A DNA stretch of 36,799 bases, from positions 11,202 to 48,000 of the forward strand of contig LNZD02000101.1 in the NCBI GenBank assembly GCA_001469005.2, given 5' to 3'. Every line of letters begins with the position of its first letter. Position 1 is the first letter of the stretch. Shown in pieces: positions 14,713 through 23,252 of this stretch. Origin of the DNA: SAR324 cluster bacterium lautmerah10 (GTDB lineage: Bacteria; SAR324; NAC60-12). Below the pieces are notes generated by a model. The model was given only the letters and a program-made list of their open reading frames with translations, was not told the DNA's origin and searched no databases. Position numbers and translations under genes: made by a program.

Positions 14713-16407
14713 TCAGCCAGCAGCACTCCGTGCCTGCTCGAGCATTTCATAAGCCACACTGAAGGTTTTTTCAGTAATTTCTCTGCCGCCTATCAACTGT
14801 GCGATTTCCTGTGCTTTTTCTTCCGAAGTAGACGTCTTCCTGACCACCGTGTAAGTTGCGTCCTTTTCAATTTGTTTTTCTACCACATAATGGCTGTCGG
14901 AAAATGCTGCAATCTGTGGAAGATGGGTCACACACAGAGTTTGCTGCTGCTGCCCGAGATTTCTTAACTTTTGACCGACCATTTCCGCAACTCGTCCACT
15001 GATACCGGTGTCGACTTCATCGAAGATCATCACCGTGGAAGGGTCGTGGGTTTGTAAGATGGTCTTCAAAGCCAACATCGTCCGTGACAGTTCTCCCCCG
15101 GAGGCGATGTGGATCAAACTTTTCAGGTTTTGCCCTGGATTGACTGAAAGCATGAACTCGACCTGATCGATTCCCTTTTCACTCCATTCCTTTTCATCTT
15201 CAGCATCCTGATTTTTGAATTTTGTCTGGAATCTCGCTTTTTCCATACCCAACTGTTGAAGCTGTTGGACAATTTGACGGTCAAGATCTGTTGAAATTTT
15301 ATGCCTTCGTGCAGAAAGTTCTTCGGAGCTTTGCTTCAGTTCCATCAAAGCAGTTTCGAATTGTTCCTCCAGTAACTGACTGTTTTCTTCCAAATTGATT
15401 AAATCCGTATGTTCCTTTTCAGACGAATTCAAAAGTTCACAAAGCTCATCCGAGTGTCCCAAAGCATATTTTCTCTGGAGCCTCTGGACCCGATTCAGTC
15501 GGTCATTAAGAAAACTCAACCGTTCCGGGTTGATTTCCACCATTTCCTGCCTTTTTTGCAGGGCTCGTCCAAAATCTTCGAGTTGAAAAAAACATTGTTC
15601 GAGTTCCTCCATCAACGGGACACAATCCGGATCCATTTCAGAAGATTGCTGGATATTCTTTCGAAGGATTTCCATTTGTTCCATCAGGGACAACTCATCT
15701 TCGCTCAGCCTGCTTTTCGAGTCGGAAAGCAATTGGATCAGTTTTTCCGCTCCAGAAAGCCTTTTGGTTTCCTCAAGCAAATGCTCTTCTTCACCAGGTT
15801 CAAGAGCCAATTCCTGGAGTTCTTCAATCATTTCCTTCAACTCCACCATCCGCATGGATCTCTGATTCAAATCCTGCTCTTGTTTCCTTCTAAGTTCTGC
15901 AAGTTCCTGGTAATGCTGATAATGCCTGCTTACCTTTTGACGAAGCTCGAACAACTTCCCGAATCCATCAAGAAAGTCGAGATGCGATGAGCTTTGAAGA
16001 AGACTTTGATGCTCATGCTGACCATGGATGGTGATCATCGGTCTGGTCAGGTTTTTCAGGTAATCTGCGGTGACCGAAACTCCATTGACAAAACGACGTA
16101 ATCGCCCCTGACTGGAAAGCAGACAACGGATGATCAGATCCTCATCCGCATCAATTCCTGATTCATCAAGCAGTTTGCGGGGTTCTTCGGTTCCTTTTAA
16201 GGAAAGCACGGCTTCCACCTCAGCCTGGTCTTCCCCGGAACGAACCAGGGTCGAACGCCCCCGGTCTCCCCGAAGCAACATGATTGCGTCGATGAGGATC
16301 GATTTTCCTGCCCCTGTTTCACCCGTCAAGATGGAAAATCCGGAACCGAAATCAACTTCCAATTCCTTGATGGTGGCAAAATTTTTGATCTTCAGATGGA
16401 GCAGCAT
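14713..16407 (-). CDS. recN: DNA repair protein RecN
   Basis: 564-aa SMC-like ATPase that acts at double-strand breaks, tethering DNA ends during RecA-dependent repair. Length matches the family. Visible: LKIKNFATIKELEVDF at the N-terminus, Walker A GETGAGKS (29-36), GQHEHQSLL (about 134-142), a long Glu/Gln/Leu-rich coiled coil across about residues 150-400, the ABC signature ASGGELSRTMLALK (about 433-446), Walker B VMIFDEVDTGISG (about 458-470), and THLPQIAAFSD after it. It lies 88 bases downstream of glnE on the same strand and could be read from the glnA promoter, though its own promoter cannot be excluded. No LexA-type operator was recognised. Confidence 0.95.
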   Translation of the reverse strand: MLLHLKIKNFATIKELEVDFGSGFSILTGETGAGKSILIDAIMLLRGDRGRSTLVRSGEDQAEVEAVLSLKGTEEPRKLLDESGIDADEDLIIRCLLSSQGRLRRFVNGVSVTADYLKNLTRPMITIHGQHEHQSLLQSSSHLDFLDGFGKLFELRQKVSRHYQHYQELAELRRKQEQDLNQRSMRMVELKEMIEELQELALEPGEEEHLLEETKRLSGAEKLIQLLSDSKSRLSEDELSLMEQMEILRKNIQQSSEMDPDCVPLMEELEQCFFQLEDFGRALQKRQEMVEINPERLSFLNDRLNRVQRLQRKYALGHSDELCELLNSSEKEHTDLINLEENSQLLEEQFETALMELKQSSEELSARRHKISTDLDRQIVQQLQQLGMEKARFQTKFKNQDAEDEKEWSEKGIDQVEFMLSVNPGQNLKSLIHIASGGELSRTMLALKTILQTHDPSTVMIFDEVDTGISGRVAEMVGQKLRNLGQQQQTLCVTHLPQIAAFSDSHYVVEKQIEKDATYTVVRKTSTSEEKAQEIAQLIGGREITEKTFSVAYEMLEQARSAAG

Positions 16408-16495
16408 GAATCGGTGTATTCGGGATATCCGGGAATTTCCAGGCTTCCTGCCAGGGTTTGAAATGGGATCATCACAAATAATTCACGACCCCGGA

Positions 16496-19400
16496 TCAAG
16501 CTCTTTCCATGATTTCAGAATAGACTTGGCGTATGCTCGAGGTTGTTTTTTCAACTGTCTTGAAGAGGTCCTCGGTTTCATATCCATGTCTCTTGAGCAG
16601 CATCAGGATCAATGGCTGATCGATCCTGTCAAAATCCAGCATGTTTGTGGAATCATCATAAAGCAGCCTCAATCCGTTTTCAATTAACCTCAGGTGCCTA
16701 TAACCTTCTGACAGGATGCTGACTTGGTCCTGATTCAACAATCCGTGCTTACCAGCATTTTCCAGGGCTTCCAAAGTCTCGGTGGTCCTCATCTCGGGAA
16801 TGTCCCGACCATGAACCAACTGAAGATACTGAGTCAAGAATTCAACATCAAGCAACCCCCCGCGCCCTTCTTTGAGGTTTCGTTTTTTATCGGTTTCCGC
16901 AGAAAGTTCTTTTTCCTTGCGAGATCTCAAATGATGAATCTGGGATACCAGGTCCTCAGGGATTTCCCACTCGTAAGCTGCCTGCTCGATTCCTGATTCA
17001 ACATCTTGAAACCAGCCTGGCTTTGAAAATTTACCAATCGTTTCTATCAATCCATCGCTCTCTAACTGAGTTGTTGCACCTGCTACGATTCGCCCCTTCA
17101 CCAAAGCCTGATGCTCCCAGGCTTGTGAATTTCGATGATATTTAAAATAGACCTCCCAAGGGGTGACCAGCACACCGGCATTTCCTGAAGGACGAAGACG
17201 GGTATCCATTGTGTATGCGAATCCAGAACGGGTGATGGTGGTCAGCAGAAAAATGGTGCGCTGGATCAATTTGACACCATATTCCTGGATCAGCAGTCTA
17301 TCGTTTTGGGAAGCCTTGGATTTTCCTGAATGCACGATGATCAGATCCAGGTCGGAATGATAGGTCAACTCCCGTCCACCCAGCTTTCCAAGGCCGATGA
17401 TGGCAAAACACAGCGGATCCTCGAGTTGTTTGAGCGAATTTCCAAAGCGGCGATCCAGTTTTTTCATCGCCATCCGAAAGGCTTCTTCAAGCACAATTTC
17501 GGCAACCAGTGTCAAATTCTTTCTGGCTCGTGAATAACTGAGAATCCCCTCAAGCTCCGCACTCCCGAGGAGAAAGGTCATGGCATGCTTGAATTGCCGG
17601 AGGCGGTCGATCTGCTGTTCTTCATCCCCCTCGGCTTCTGAGATCATCGATCTGAGTTGTTTTTGGGCATCTTTTCGGTCTACTTCCAGGGTCTTCTGCT
17701 CAAGACGGTTCAGCAATTCCAGGTGATTGAGCAGGTGATTCCAGAGCATCTCACTGGTTTCACCGATCCTCGCAAGTCTTGAAATTGCGGATGGTCCTTC
17801 GAGCAATGGCTGATAAAGATCAATTCGCGGACCGATCGTTTCAAACAGTCGTTGAAATCGTTTTTCGGTATGGGAGTTGAGGTAGGGAGTCAGACTCTGA
17901 GCGAGGTTTTGCAGGGTGTCTTTTTCTTCTTCACTCAGGTTCTGGATCCTTAAACTGTTCCGAAGAGCGGCTTCAATTTCGAGGTGTTTATTGCTGAAAA
18001 GTCCACTGAAAATCGACCTGACCCGCCCCATCACATCTTTCAGTTCTGAAAGAAACTGTTGCCTGGCTTTTTCCGGGTCAAGGTCGTTATACCCCATGCA
18101 TCGTGCAAGATGTCTTTGGGATTCCGCATTGGAAGGAATGGTATGGGTTTGCTGTTCCTCACGCATCTGCAAGCGGTGTTCAACGCGACGGAGAAAAATA
18201 TAGGCCCGCTTCAGGTGGGCAGCATCCAAAGCAGGAATGAGATCAACCTCCTCAATTGCCTCCAAAGCTTCCAAAGTGTTGGTCTTCCTTAGGGACTTTC
18301 TTCGTCCGCCATAAAGCAACTGAAACGTCTGCACAAAAAACTCGATCTCACGAATTCCTCCCACTCCCAATTTAACATTCAACTGATTTTCACGAAGGTG
18401 TTCCTCTTCGATTCTCTCTTTCATGTGCTGAATATCCCGTGAAAGCCTTTCATCCAGAAGTCTGCTGTAAACAAATGGAGTGATCATCGATTCAAAGGAT
18501 TTTTTTGTCCTCTCACAGCCAGCAACGGTTCTGCCTTTGATCAAAGCCTGCCGTTCCCACAATTCTCCTTTGGCTGAATAATAAAGCTCCACTTCATCCA
18601 GAGACTGGACGAGGGGGGCACGGTCTCCTCCGGGGCGAAGCCGCATGTCGACCCTAGCCAGGAAACCCTCCTCTGTCAGATCACTCATGACATCAATGAG
18701 GCTCCTGGCGACTTTGATCCGGTGTCGATTTGACTGATCCTGCTGTTCAACAGGAGCCAAATCATCATGGATGAAGATAAGATCCACATCAGAGGAATGG
18801 TTCAGTTCTTTTCCGCCCAGTTTGCCCATTCCCAGAATCATGAACGGAGGTTCCGGGAAATGGACCCCGTCTTTTTTTTGAAGTATTTCATGGATTGTTT
18901 CCAGGGCAACCTGAAGCAGGCTTTCAGCAACAGAAGCCCATTCCTCAAGGGTCTCGACAAAAGCTTCAGGAAGGCAAAAATCACGGATGCTGATTCTCAG
19001 GTACTCTCGATACTTCCAGCGTCTGAGGATTTTTTTCAGGTCTTCTGGAGTTTCCGGATTCACACTGCGAACCTTTTTCCTGAGTTCCTTTAACATCAAC
19101 TCGGAAGATCTTGCTTCCTTCCAGTTTTCGAGGGCGCAAAACTCCGAGGCGAACTTTGGATCCCTGATCAGTCTCCGGGAAAGATAGTCACTTCGTCCAA
19201 AAATGCTGAGCAGTTCTGGAGCCTGCGGAGAAGAAAAATCAAATGGTTTGTTATGCTCAAGAGCATAAGATTCAGCAAAATCGTGAAGTTGCTGCAAAGC
19301 GGAAAGTGGATTTCCGGAACCCAGCAAAATCGGAAGTATTGTGAAACGGGAAGCTTGAAAGCCCGGAAGCTGATCAGATTTGATCAGGAGGTCTTCCAGG

Positions 19401-19513
19401 GCAGATAGGTCAATTCCGGGAAATGATACTGGTGGATCTTCTTTGAAAAGATCTTTCCAGTTAAAATCAGAATCTCGGATCAGATGGCGTTCAAGCCAGT
19501 CTTTGAGCGTCAA
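16496..19513 (-). CDS. glnE: Glutamine synthetase adenylyltransferase / adenylyl-removing enzyme
   Basis: 1005-aa bifunctional enzyme that adenylylates glutamine synthetase when nitrogen is plentiful and removes AMP when it is scarce, under PII control. Both nucleotidyltransferase domains are intact: ILGMGKLGGKELNHSSDVDL (about 226-245) and GLGKLGGRELTYHSDLDLII (about 707-726), each with the G-x-G...D-x-D metal motif. Other family blocks seen are RPGGDRAPLVQSLDEVELYY, GVGGIREIEFFVQTFQLLYG and GRGGLLDVEFLTQYLQLVHG. Length is slightly above the usual about 950. The frame opens with TTG at 19513; no ATG precedes it and no Shine-Dalgarno sequence lies close, so the start is uncertain by a few codons. 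It follows glnA after 60 bases that hold a strong hairpin. Confidence 0.95.
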   Translation of the reverse strand: MTLKDWLERHLIRDSDFNWKDLFKEDPPVSFPGIDLSALEDLLIKSDQLPGFQASRFTILPILLGSGNPLSALQQLHDFAESYALEHNKPFDFSSPQAPELLSIFGRSDYLSRRLIRDPKFASEFCALENWKEARSSELMLKELRKKVRSVNPETPEDLKKILRRWKYREYLRISIRDFCLPEAFVETLEEWASVAESLLQVALETIHEILQKKDGVHFPEPPFMILGMGKLGGKELNHSSDVDLIFIHDDLAPVEQQDQSNRHRIKVARSLIDVMSDLTEEGFLARVDMRLRPGGDRAPLVQSLDEVELYYSAKGELWERQALIKGRTVAGCERTKKSFESMITPFVYSRLLDERLSRDIQHMKERIEEEHLRENQLNVKLGVGGIREIEFFVQTFQLLYGGRRKSLRKTNTLEALEAIEEVDLIPALDAAHLKRAYIFLRRVEHRLQMREEQQTHTIPSNAESQRHLARCMGYNDLDPEKARQQFLSELKDVMGRVRSIFSGLFSNKHLEIEAALRNSLRIQNLSEEEKDTLQNLAQSLTPYLNSHTEKRFQRLFETIGPRIDLYQPLLEGPSAISRLARIGETSEMLWNHLLNHLELLNRLEQKTLEVDRKDAQKQLRSMISEAEGDEEQQIDRLRQFKHAMTFLLGSAELEGILSYSRARKNLTLVAEIVLEEAFRMAMKKLDRRFGNSLKQLEDPLCFAIIGLGKLGGRELTYHSDLDLIIVHSGKSKASQNDRLLIQEYGVKLIQRTIFLLTTITRSGFAYTMDTRLRPSGNAGVLVTPWEVYFKYHRNSQAWEHQALVKGRIVAGATTQLESDGLIETIGKFSKPGWFQDVESGIEQAAYEWEIPEDLVSQIHHLRSRKEKELSAETDKKRNLKEGRGGLLDVEFLTQYLQLVHGRDIPEMRTTETLEALENAGKHGLLNQDQVSILSEGYRHLRLIENGLRLLYDDSTNMLDFDRIDQPLILMLLKRHGYETEDLFKTVEKTTSSIRQVYSEIMERA

Positions 19514-19517
19514 TGGT

Positions 19518-19564
19518 AAACGGAGGAAAAGGATTTGCTGAAATCAGCATCTTCCCCTCCGTTT
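19518..19564 (-). promoter_or_regulatory. Hairpin in the glnA-glnE gap
   Basis: Perfect 9-base arms AAACGGAGG (19518-19526) and CCTCCGTTT (19556-19564) enclose a second, 5-bp stem TGCTG/CAGCA with loop AAAT (19536-19549), with a short three-pair stem between. It fills most of the 60-base gap and lies only a few bases from the glnE start. No T run follows on the minus strand, so it is not a classical terminator. It could be an RNA stability or processing element that raises glnA over glnE, or it could mask glnE translation initiation. Structure is seen; role is inferred. Confidence 0.6.
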
Positions 19565-19573
19565 CTACCGCAA

Positions 19574-20986
19574 TCAGTAGTTAAAGTACAGATTGAATTC
19601 GTGGGGATGGGGTCGGGAATCGATCGCTTTGACCTCTTCTTCCATCTTGTAATCCAACCAATATTCAATGACGTCTTTGGTGAAAACGTTTCCTTTCAGA
19701 AGGAATTCGTTATCCGACTCTAAAGCATCAAGTGATTCACGCAGCGAACTTGGCATCTTACCAATTTTGTTCAGCTTTTCCGGAGGAAGGTCATAGATAT
19801 TCACATCCATTGGATCACCCGGATCAATTTTGTTCTGTATTCCATCCAATCCTGCCATCAGCATTGCTGCAAACGCAATGTAGACATTGGCGCCGGAGTC
19901 TGGGCAGCGGTATTCCAGGCGACGTGCCTTGGGGGAATCCACCACTGGGATCCTAACAGTAGCAGAACGGTTTCGATTTGAATAAGCCAGGTTGATCGGT
20001 GCTTCAAAACCCGGAACCAGACGCTTGTAGGAATTAGTCAGGGGGTTGGTGAATGCAGCCAAAGCAGGAGCATGATTCAAGATTCCGCCAATGTAATATA
20101 AAGCGTCCTGACTCAAACCTGCATACTGATCTCCGGCAAAAAGAGGCTGACCGTTTTTCCACAATGACTGGTGGGTGTGCATTCCGTTTCCGTTGTCGTT
20201 GAACATTGGCTTCGGCATGAATGTCGCGGCCTTACCATTATCACGGGCAACGTTTCGGATGACATATTTGAACCACTGTAAATTGTCTGCTGTTTTCAAC
20301 AGGGTGTCGAATTTGATGTCGATTTCATGCTGCGCAGGTGCAACCTCATGATGCTGGGCTTCTACGGTAATCCCCATTTCCTCCAGTTTCAGCACCATCT
20401 CTGCGCGAATGTCTCTGTCCTGGTCGAAAGGTGCGGTGGGGAAATATCCTAATTTGTGGCCATATTTGTAGGCCTTATTGCCACCAGGCTCATCGGTTCC
20501 GGTATTCCAAGGACATTCAGGAGAATCTATCGCGTAAAATCCACCCTCGGCGTCCTGGGCATAACGTACATCGTCGAACATGAAGAACTCTGCTTCAGGA
20601 CCGAAAAATGCCGTATCCGCAATCCCTGTCGAGATCAAATACTTTTCTGCTTTGGAAGCAATATTCCTGGGATCGCGGGTATAACCCTCTCCAGTGATCG
20701 GATCGATGATATCGCAGATGATCGATAAGGTCGGATGGGCATAAAACGGATCCATGGTGGTCGTACTCAAATCGGGCATGACCTTCATGTCGCTGCTGTC
20801 AATGGTCTGCCAACATCGAATACTCGAACCATCAAACATCCTTCCTTCTTCCAGCATTTCTTCACTGAGATCAGAAATAGAAACTGCAAAATGTTGCCAG
20901 GTTCCGAGAAAATCAATGAATTTCAAATCGACCATCACAGCATTATTTTTCTTTGCAAAGTCAATCACTTCTTTCGCTGATTTCAT
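19574..20986 (-). CDS. glnA: Glutamine synthetase, type I
   Basis: 470-aa GSI-beta type glutamine synthetase, which forms glutamine from glutamate, ammonia and ATP as a dodecamer. Length is typical. Signatures seen: MFDGSSI (about 49-55), FFGPEAEFFMFD with metal-binding Glu, HHEVAPAQHEIDIKF, the ATP/glutamate segment KPMFNDNGNGMHTHQSL, NRSATVRIP, and NIYDLPPEK with Tyr398, the equivalent of the E. coli adenylylation Tyr397. This Tyr and the adjacent glnE show adenylylation control. Start ATG 20986 has AAGGAG seven bases upstream (AAGGAGTTT). First gene of glnA-glnE(-recN); a 490-base AT-rich region lies upstream. Confidence 0.97.
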   Translation of the reverse strand: MKSAKEVIDFAKKNNAVMVDLKFIDFLGTWQHFAVSISDLSEEMLEEGRMFDGSSIRCWQTIDSSDMKVMPDLSTTTMDPFYAHPTLSIICDIIDPITGEGYTRDPRNIASKAEKYLISTGIADTAFFGPEAEFFMFDDVRYAQDAEGGFYAIDSPECPWNTGTDEPGGNKAYKYGHKLGYFPTAPFDQDRDIRAEMVLKLEEMGITVEAQHHEVAPAQHEIDIKFDTLLKTADNLQWFKYVIRNVARDNGKAATFMPKPMFNDNGNGMHTHQSLWKNGQPLFAGDQYAGLSQDALYYIGGILNHAPALAAFTNPLTNSYKRLVPGFEAPINLAYSNRNRSATVRIPVVDSPKARRLEYRCPDSGANVYIAFAAMLMAGLDGIQNKIDPGDPMDVNIYDLPPEKLNKIGKMPSSLRESLDALESDNEFLLKGNVFTKDVIEYWLDYKMEEEVKAIDSRPHPHEFNLYFNY

Positions 20987-21476
20987 AAACTCCTTATGGG
21001 TTGAAATAAATTAATTTTTATTTCCGAGTTCAGACTAGAGACATTGATTATGTATCTTAATTCTTTTTCGGATAAGTATTATCAGCAATAAACGAACCAT
21101 AATTATATGTCTGATTTTATTTATAAATTTTTTAATTGCCTTAAAAACATATGCCTATTTTTTGTGCGTCTGCCCAAAAAAACGACTTCTAAGCAATGGA
21201 TCCCTTAATAGCCACTTTGCAAAATCAGTAAGCAATCTTTCTTGCATGGAAAGGTTTAGAGATTCATTGATCCAAATGAATTTCAATATCAAATGATTTC
21301 GGAAAACGTTCGATTCAGAAAATTTTCCTGAACTTTTTTGAGGTAAATGGACCTTATATTTTACCGTTTCAAAAGCATGATTAGCATCACCGAAATGCCA
21401 TTCATCACTTCAACCTTTGGTATGTTGCTTGCTTTGAGTCAGGTCTGAAAGTGATACACCCTAAATTCATTAATTC
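20987..21476. other. 490-base divergent intergenic region, glnA / flgF
   Basis: Strongly AT-rich region holding the promoters for glnA (minus) and flgF (plus). For flgF there is a sigma-54-like element at 21418-21433, listed separately. For glnA the best -10-like hexamer is TATAAT on the minus strand (21102-21107), about 115 bases before the start, but no matching -35 hexamer is present. A poor sigma-54-like sequence near 21227-21247 on the minus strand was not accepted. No ORF of note, no RNA gene and no riboswitch recognised. Confidence 0.5.
21418..21433 (+). promoter_or_regulatory. Candidate sigma-54 promoter for flgF
   Basis: TGGTATGTTGCTTGCT matches the sigma-54 consensus TGGCACG-N4-TTGC(A/T) at 10 of 12 fixed positions. 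The key -24 GG (21419-21420) and -12 GC (21431-21432) have the exact 10-base gap. The transcript would start near 21443, about 33 bases before flgF. Sigma-54 commonly drives rod and ring flagellar genes, which supports it; no activator site was identified. Confidence 0.5.
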
Positions 21477-22253
21477 ATGAGTGGATTGACAAGCCTAGTC
21501 CAGGCAGGCGGGGTCCTGGAAAAAAAGATTGAAACGGTAGCCAACAACCTGGCAAATGCCAGTACCGTCGGATTCAAAGAAGATCAACCTTCATTCAGAG
21601 AAGTACTTTCCACTGTACAAAGGGTGGTTCCTCAATCAGACGAAGAAAACTTCCTCTCCCATGAGTATCTCGACCAGTATGTGGGCATGGATAAATCTGC
21701 CGTGATGGTGGATGAAATCGGGAAAAATTTCACAACAGGACGCTTCCGTGATACCGGGAATGAACTCGACCTGGCTCTGGAAAATGAAGGATTTTTCAGT
21801 ATCAGTACACCCCAGGGAGAACGCTTTACCCGGGCTGGAAATTTTAAACTCGATTCCCAGGGACGGATGGTGACTCAGGATGGCTTTCCCCTCTTAGGAA
21901 AGAAGGGACCAATCCAGATCAAGGGCAATGGACCGATCCAGGTAGATGAAAACGGACAGGTCGCGGTCGAAGGAACAGTTCTCGATCAGTTGAAAACCGT
22001 CCGGTTCCGAAATCAGGACCAACTTCAGAAACTTGGAAATCATTTTTATGCCCCGATCCGAAGTGATGATGTCCCGATCCCTTCAAGAGAAATCGTTGTA
22101 AGACAGGGAATCTTGGAACAGTCCAACGTGAATACAGTATTGGAAATGTCTCGTATGATCACCGCAACCCGATCCTATGAAATGGTTCAAAAGGCCATTA
22201 CAAATCTGGATAGCCTCGATGAAAAGGCGATCACCATCTCAAGAGTCAGTTAA
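21477..22253 (+). CDS. flgF: Flagellar proximal/distal rod protein FlgF
   Basis: 258-aa rod protein of the flg_rod superfamily. It carries the N-terminal rod motif (VANNLANASTVGFKEDQPSF, about 22-41), the central LENEGFFSISTPQGERFTRAG (about 101-121) with RTRAGNF-like continuation, and the C-terminal block VRQGILEQSNVNTVLEMSRM(I) and RSYEMVQKAI. The family helps form the rod that crosses the periplasm. FlgF rather than FlgG is chosen because the next gene is the more typical FlgG and this one is slightly divergent at the N-terminus. No Shine-Dalgarno sequence is evident before ATG 21477. First gene of flgF-flgG-flgA-flgH. Confidence 0.88.
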   Translation: MSGLTSLVQAGGVLEKKIETVANNLANASTVGFKEDQPSFREVLSTVQRVVPQSDEENFLSHEYLDQYVGMDKSAVMVDEIGKNFTTGRFRDTGNELDLALENEGFFSISTPQGERFTRAGNFKLDSQGRMVTQDGFPLLGKKGPIQIKGNGPIQVDENGQVAVEGTVLDQLKTVRFRNQDQLQKLGNHFYAPIRSDDVPIPSREIVVRQGILEQSNVNTVLEMSRMITATRSYEMVQKAITNLDSLDEKAITISRVS

Positions 22254-22298
22254 ACTTGTGAAACCCTTAACCACCAACCTTAAAGGAGTTGACCGCCC

Positions 22299-23087
22299 AT
22301 GATGCGCGCACTCTACACGGCAGCCACCGGCATGGCCGCCCAGCAAAGAAATATCGACACCACCGCTAACAACCTGGCTAACGTCAACACTACAGGTTAC
22401 AAGAAAAGCAAGGTCCATTTTCAGGATCTGCTCTATCACAATGAAAGAACGGCGGGGGTTCCATCATCGGTTTCGACCCAGGTCCCGGTTGGTTTGCATG
22501 TGGGTCACGGTGTCAAATTCATCGGCACGGAAAAAATCCACACCCAGGGGAATTTGGAAAACACCGGCAATGACCTGGATCTCAGCATTGACGGACATGG
22601 TTTTTTCCAAATCCTTCAGCCAAATGGAATTGTGGGCTATTCCCGAGACGGCCATTTCAACATCGACGGAATGGGACGATTGGTCACGAATGATGGTATG
22701 CTTCTCGATCCTGAAATCAACATTCCACAGGACACCCGAAAAGTCGAAGTCGGATTTGACGGAACTGTTACGGTATTTCTGAGAGATGAAACCATGCCGG
22801 AAGCGATTGGCAGCATTCAGCTTGCACGCTTCCAGAACCCTGCAGGGCTGACTCCGATCGGCAAGAATCTGTATGTTTCAACACCAGCATCGGGGAACGC
22901 CATCGTAGATGCACCAGGTGCCAGCAGCATGGGAACCCTAACTCAAGGATTTCTGGAACGCTCGAATGTCTCCCTGGTTGAAGAAATGGTAAACATGATT
23001 ACTTCTCAACGTGCTTATGAAGTCAACTCGAAGGCCATCCAATCAGCAGACGAAATGCTCAAAAACACCAACAACCTGGTCCGTTAA
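22299..23087 (+). CDS. flgG: Flagellar distal rod protein FlgG
   Basis: 262-aa protein of typical FlgG length. The N-terminus MMRALYTAATGMAAQQRNID with TANNLANVNTTGYKKSK (residues about 27-43) is the FlgG hallmark. Central LSIDGHGFFQILQPNGIVGYS and C-terminal GFLERSNVSLVEEMVNMI(T) and RAYEVNSKAIQSADEML complete the family pattern. It builds the distal rod on which the P and L rings sit. A strong AAAGGAG lies ten bases before ATG 22299. It follows flgF by 45 bases. Confidence 0.96.
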   Translation: MMRALYTAATGMAAQQRNIDTTANNLANVNTTGYKKSKVHFQDLLYHNERTAGVPSSVSTQVPVGLHVGHGVKFIGTEKIHTQGNLENTGNDLDLSIDGHGFFQILQPNGIVGYSRDGHFNIDGMGRLVTNDGMLLDPEINIPQDTRKVEVGFDGTVTVFLRDETMPEAIGSIQLARFQNPAGLTPIGKNLYVSTPASGNAIVDAPGASSMGTLTQGFLERSNVSLVEEMVNMITSQRAYEVNSKAIQSADEMLKNTNNLVR

Positions 23088-23099
23088 TTTGAGCTTTGA

Positions 23100-23252
23100 A
23101 TGAAACCGATGACAGTCGAGAACTCAAGACCTGAAATGCAGAACCGAACCGTGCACAAATATTCGATCCAGTTCGGTTTCTCATTACTCAAAAACGTTGC
23201 AGCCATTTTCTGTTTGATTGCAATCAGCATTGGAGTTTTCGGAATCAAATGA
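23100..23252 (+). CDS. 50-aa ORF with a signal-like hydrophobic segment, overlapping flgA
   Basis: ATG 23100 to TGA 23250-23252. The product is polar for about 27 residues (MKPMTVENSRPEMQNRTVHK...) and then has a hydrophobic stretch, LLKNVAAIFCLIAISIGVFG (29-48), like a signal peptide or a membrane anchor. Its TGA overlaps the flgA ATG as ATGA, so flgA lies in the -1 frame and is likely translated by coupling. Because FlgA normally begins with a signal peptide, this ORF may be the missing FlgA N-terminus split off by a frameshift, or a genuine small membrane protein. Confidence 0.5.
   Translation: MKPMTVENSRPEMQNRTVHKYSIQFGFSLLKNVAAIFCLIAISIGVFGIK

Noticed and set aside
21227-21247. Sigma-54-like element for glnA on the minus strand
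   Set aside because: The TTGC -12 half is present, but the -24 half has GC where GG is required and few other matches.
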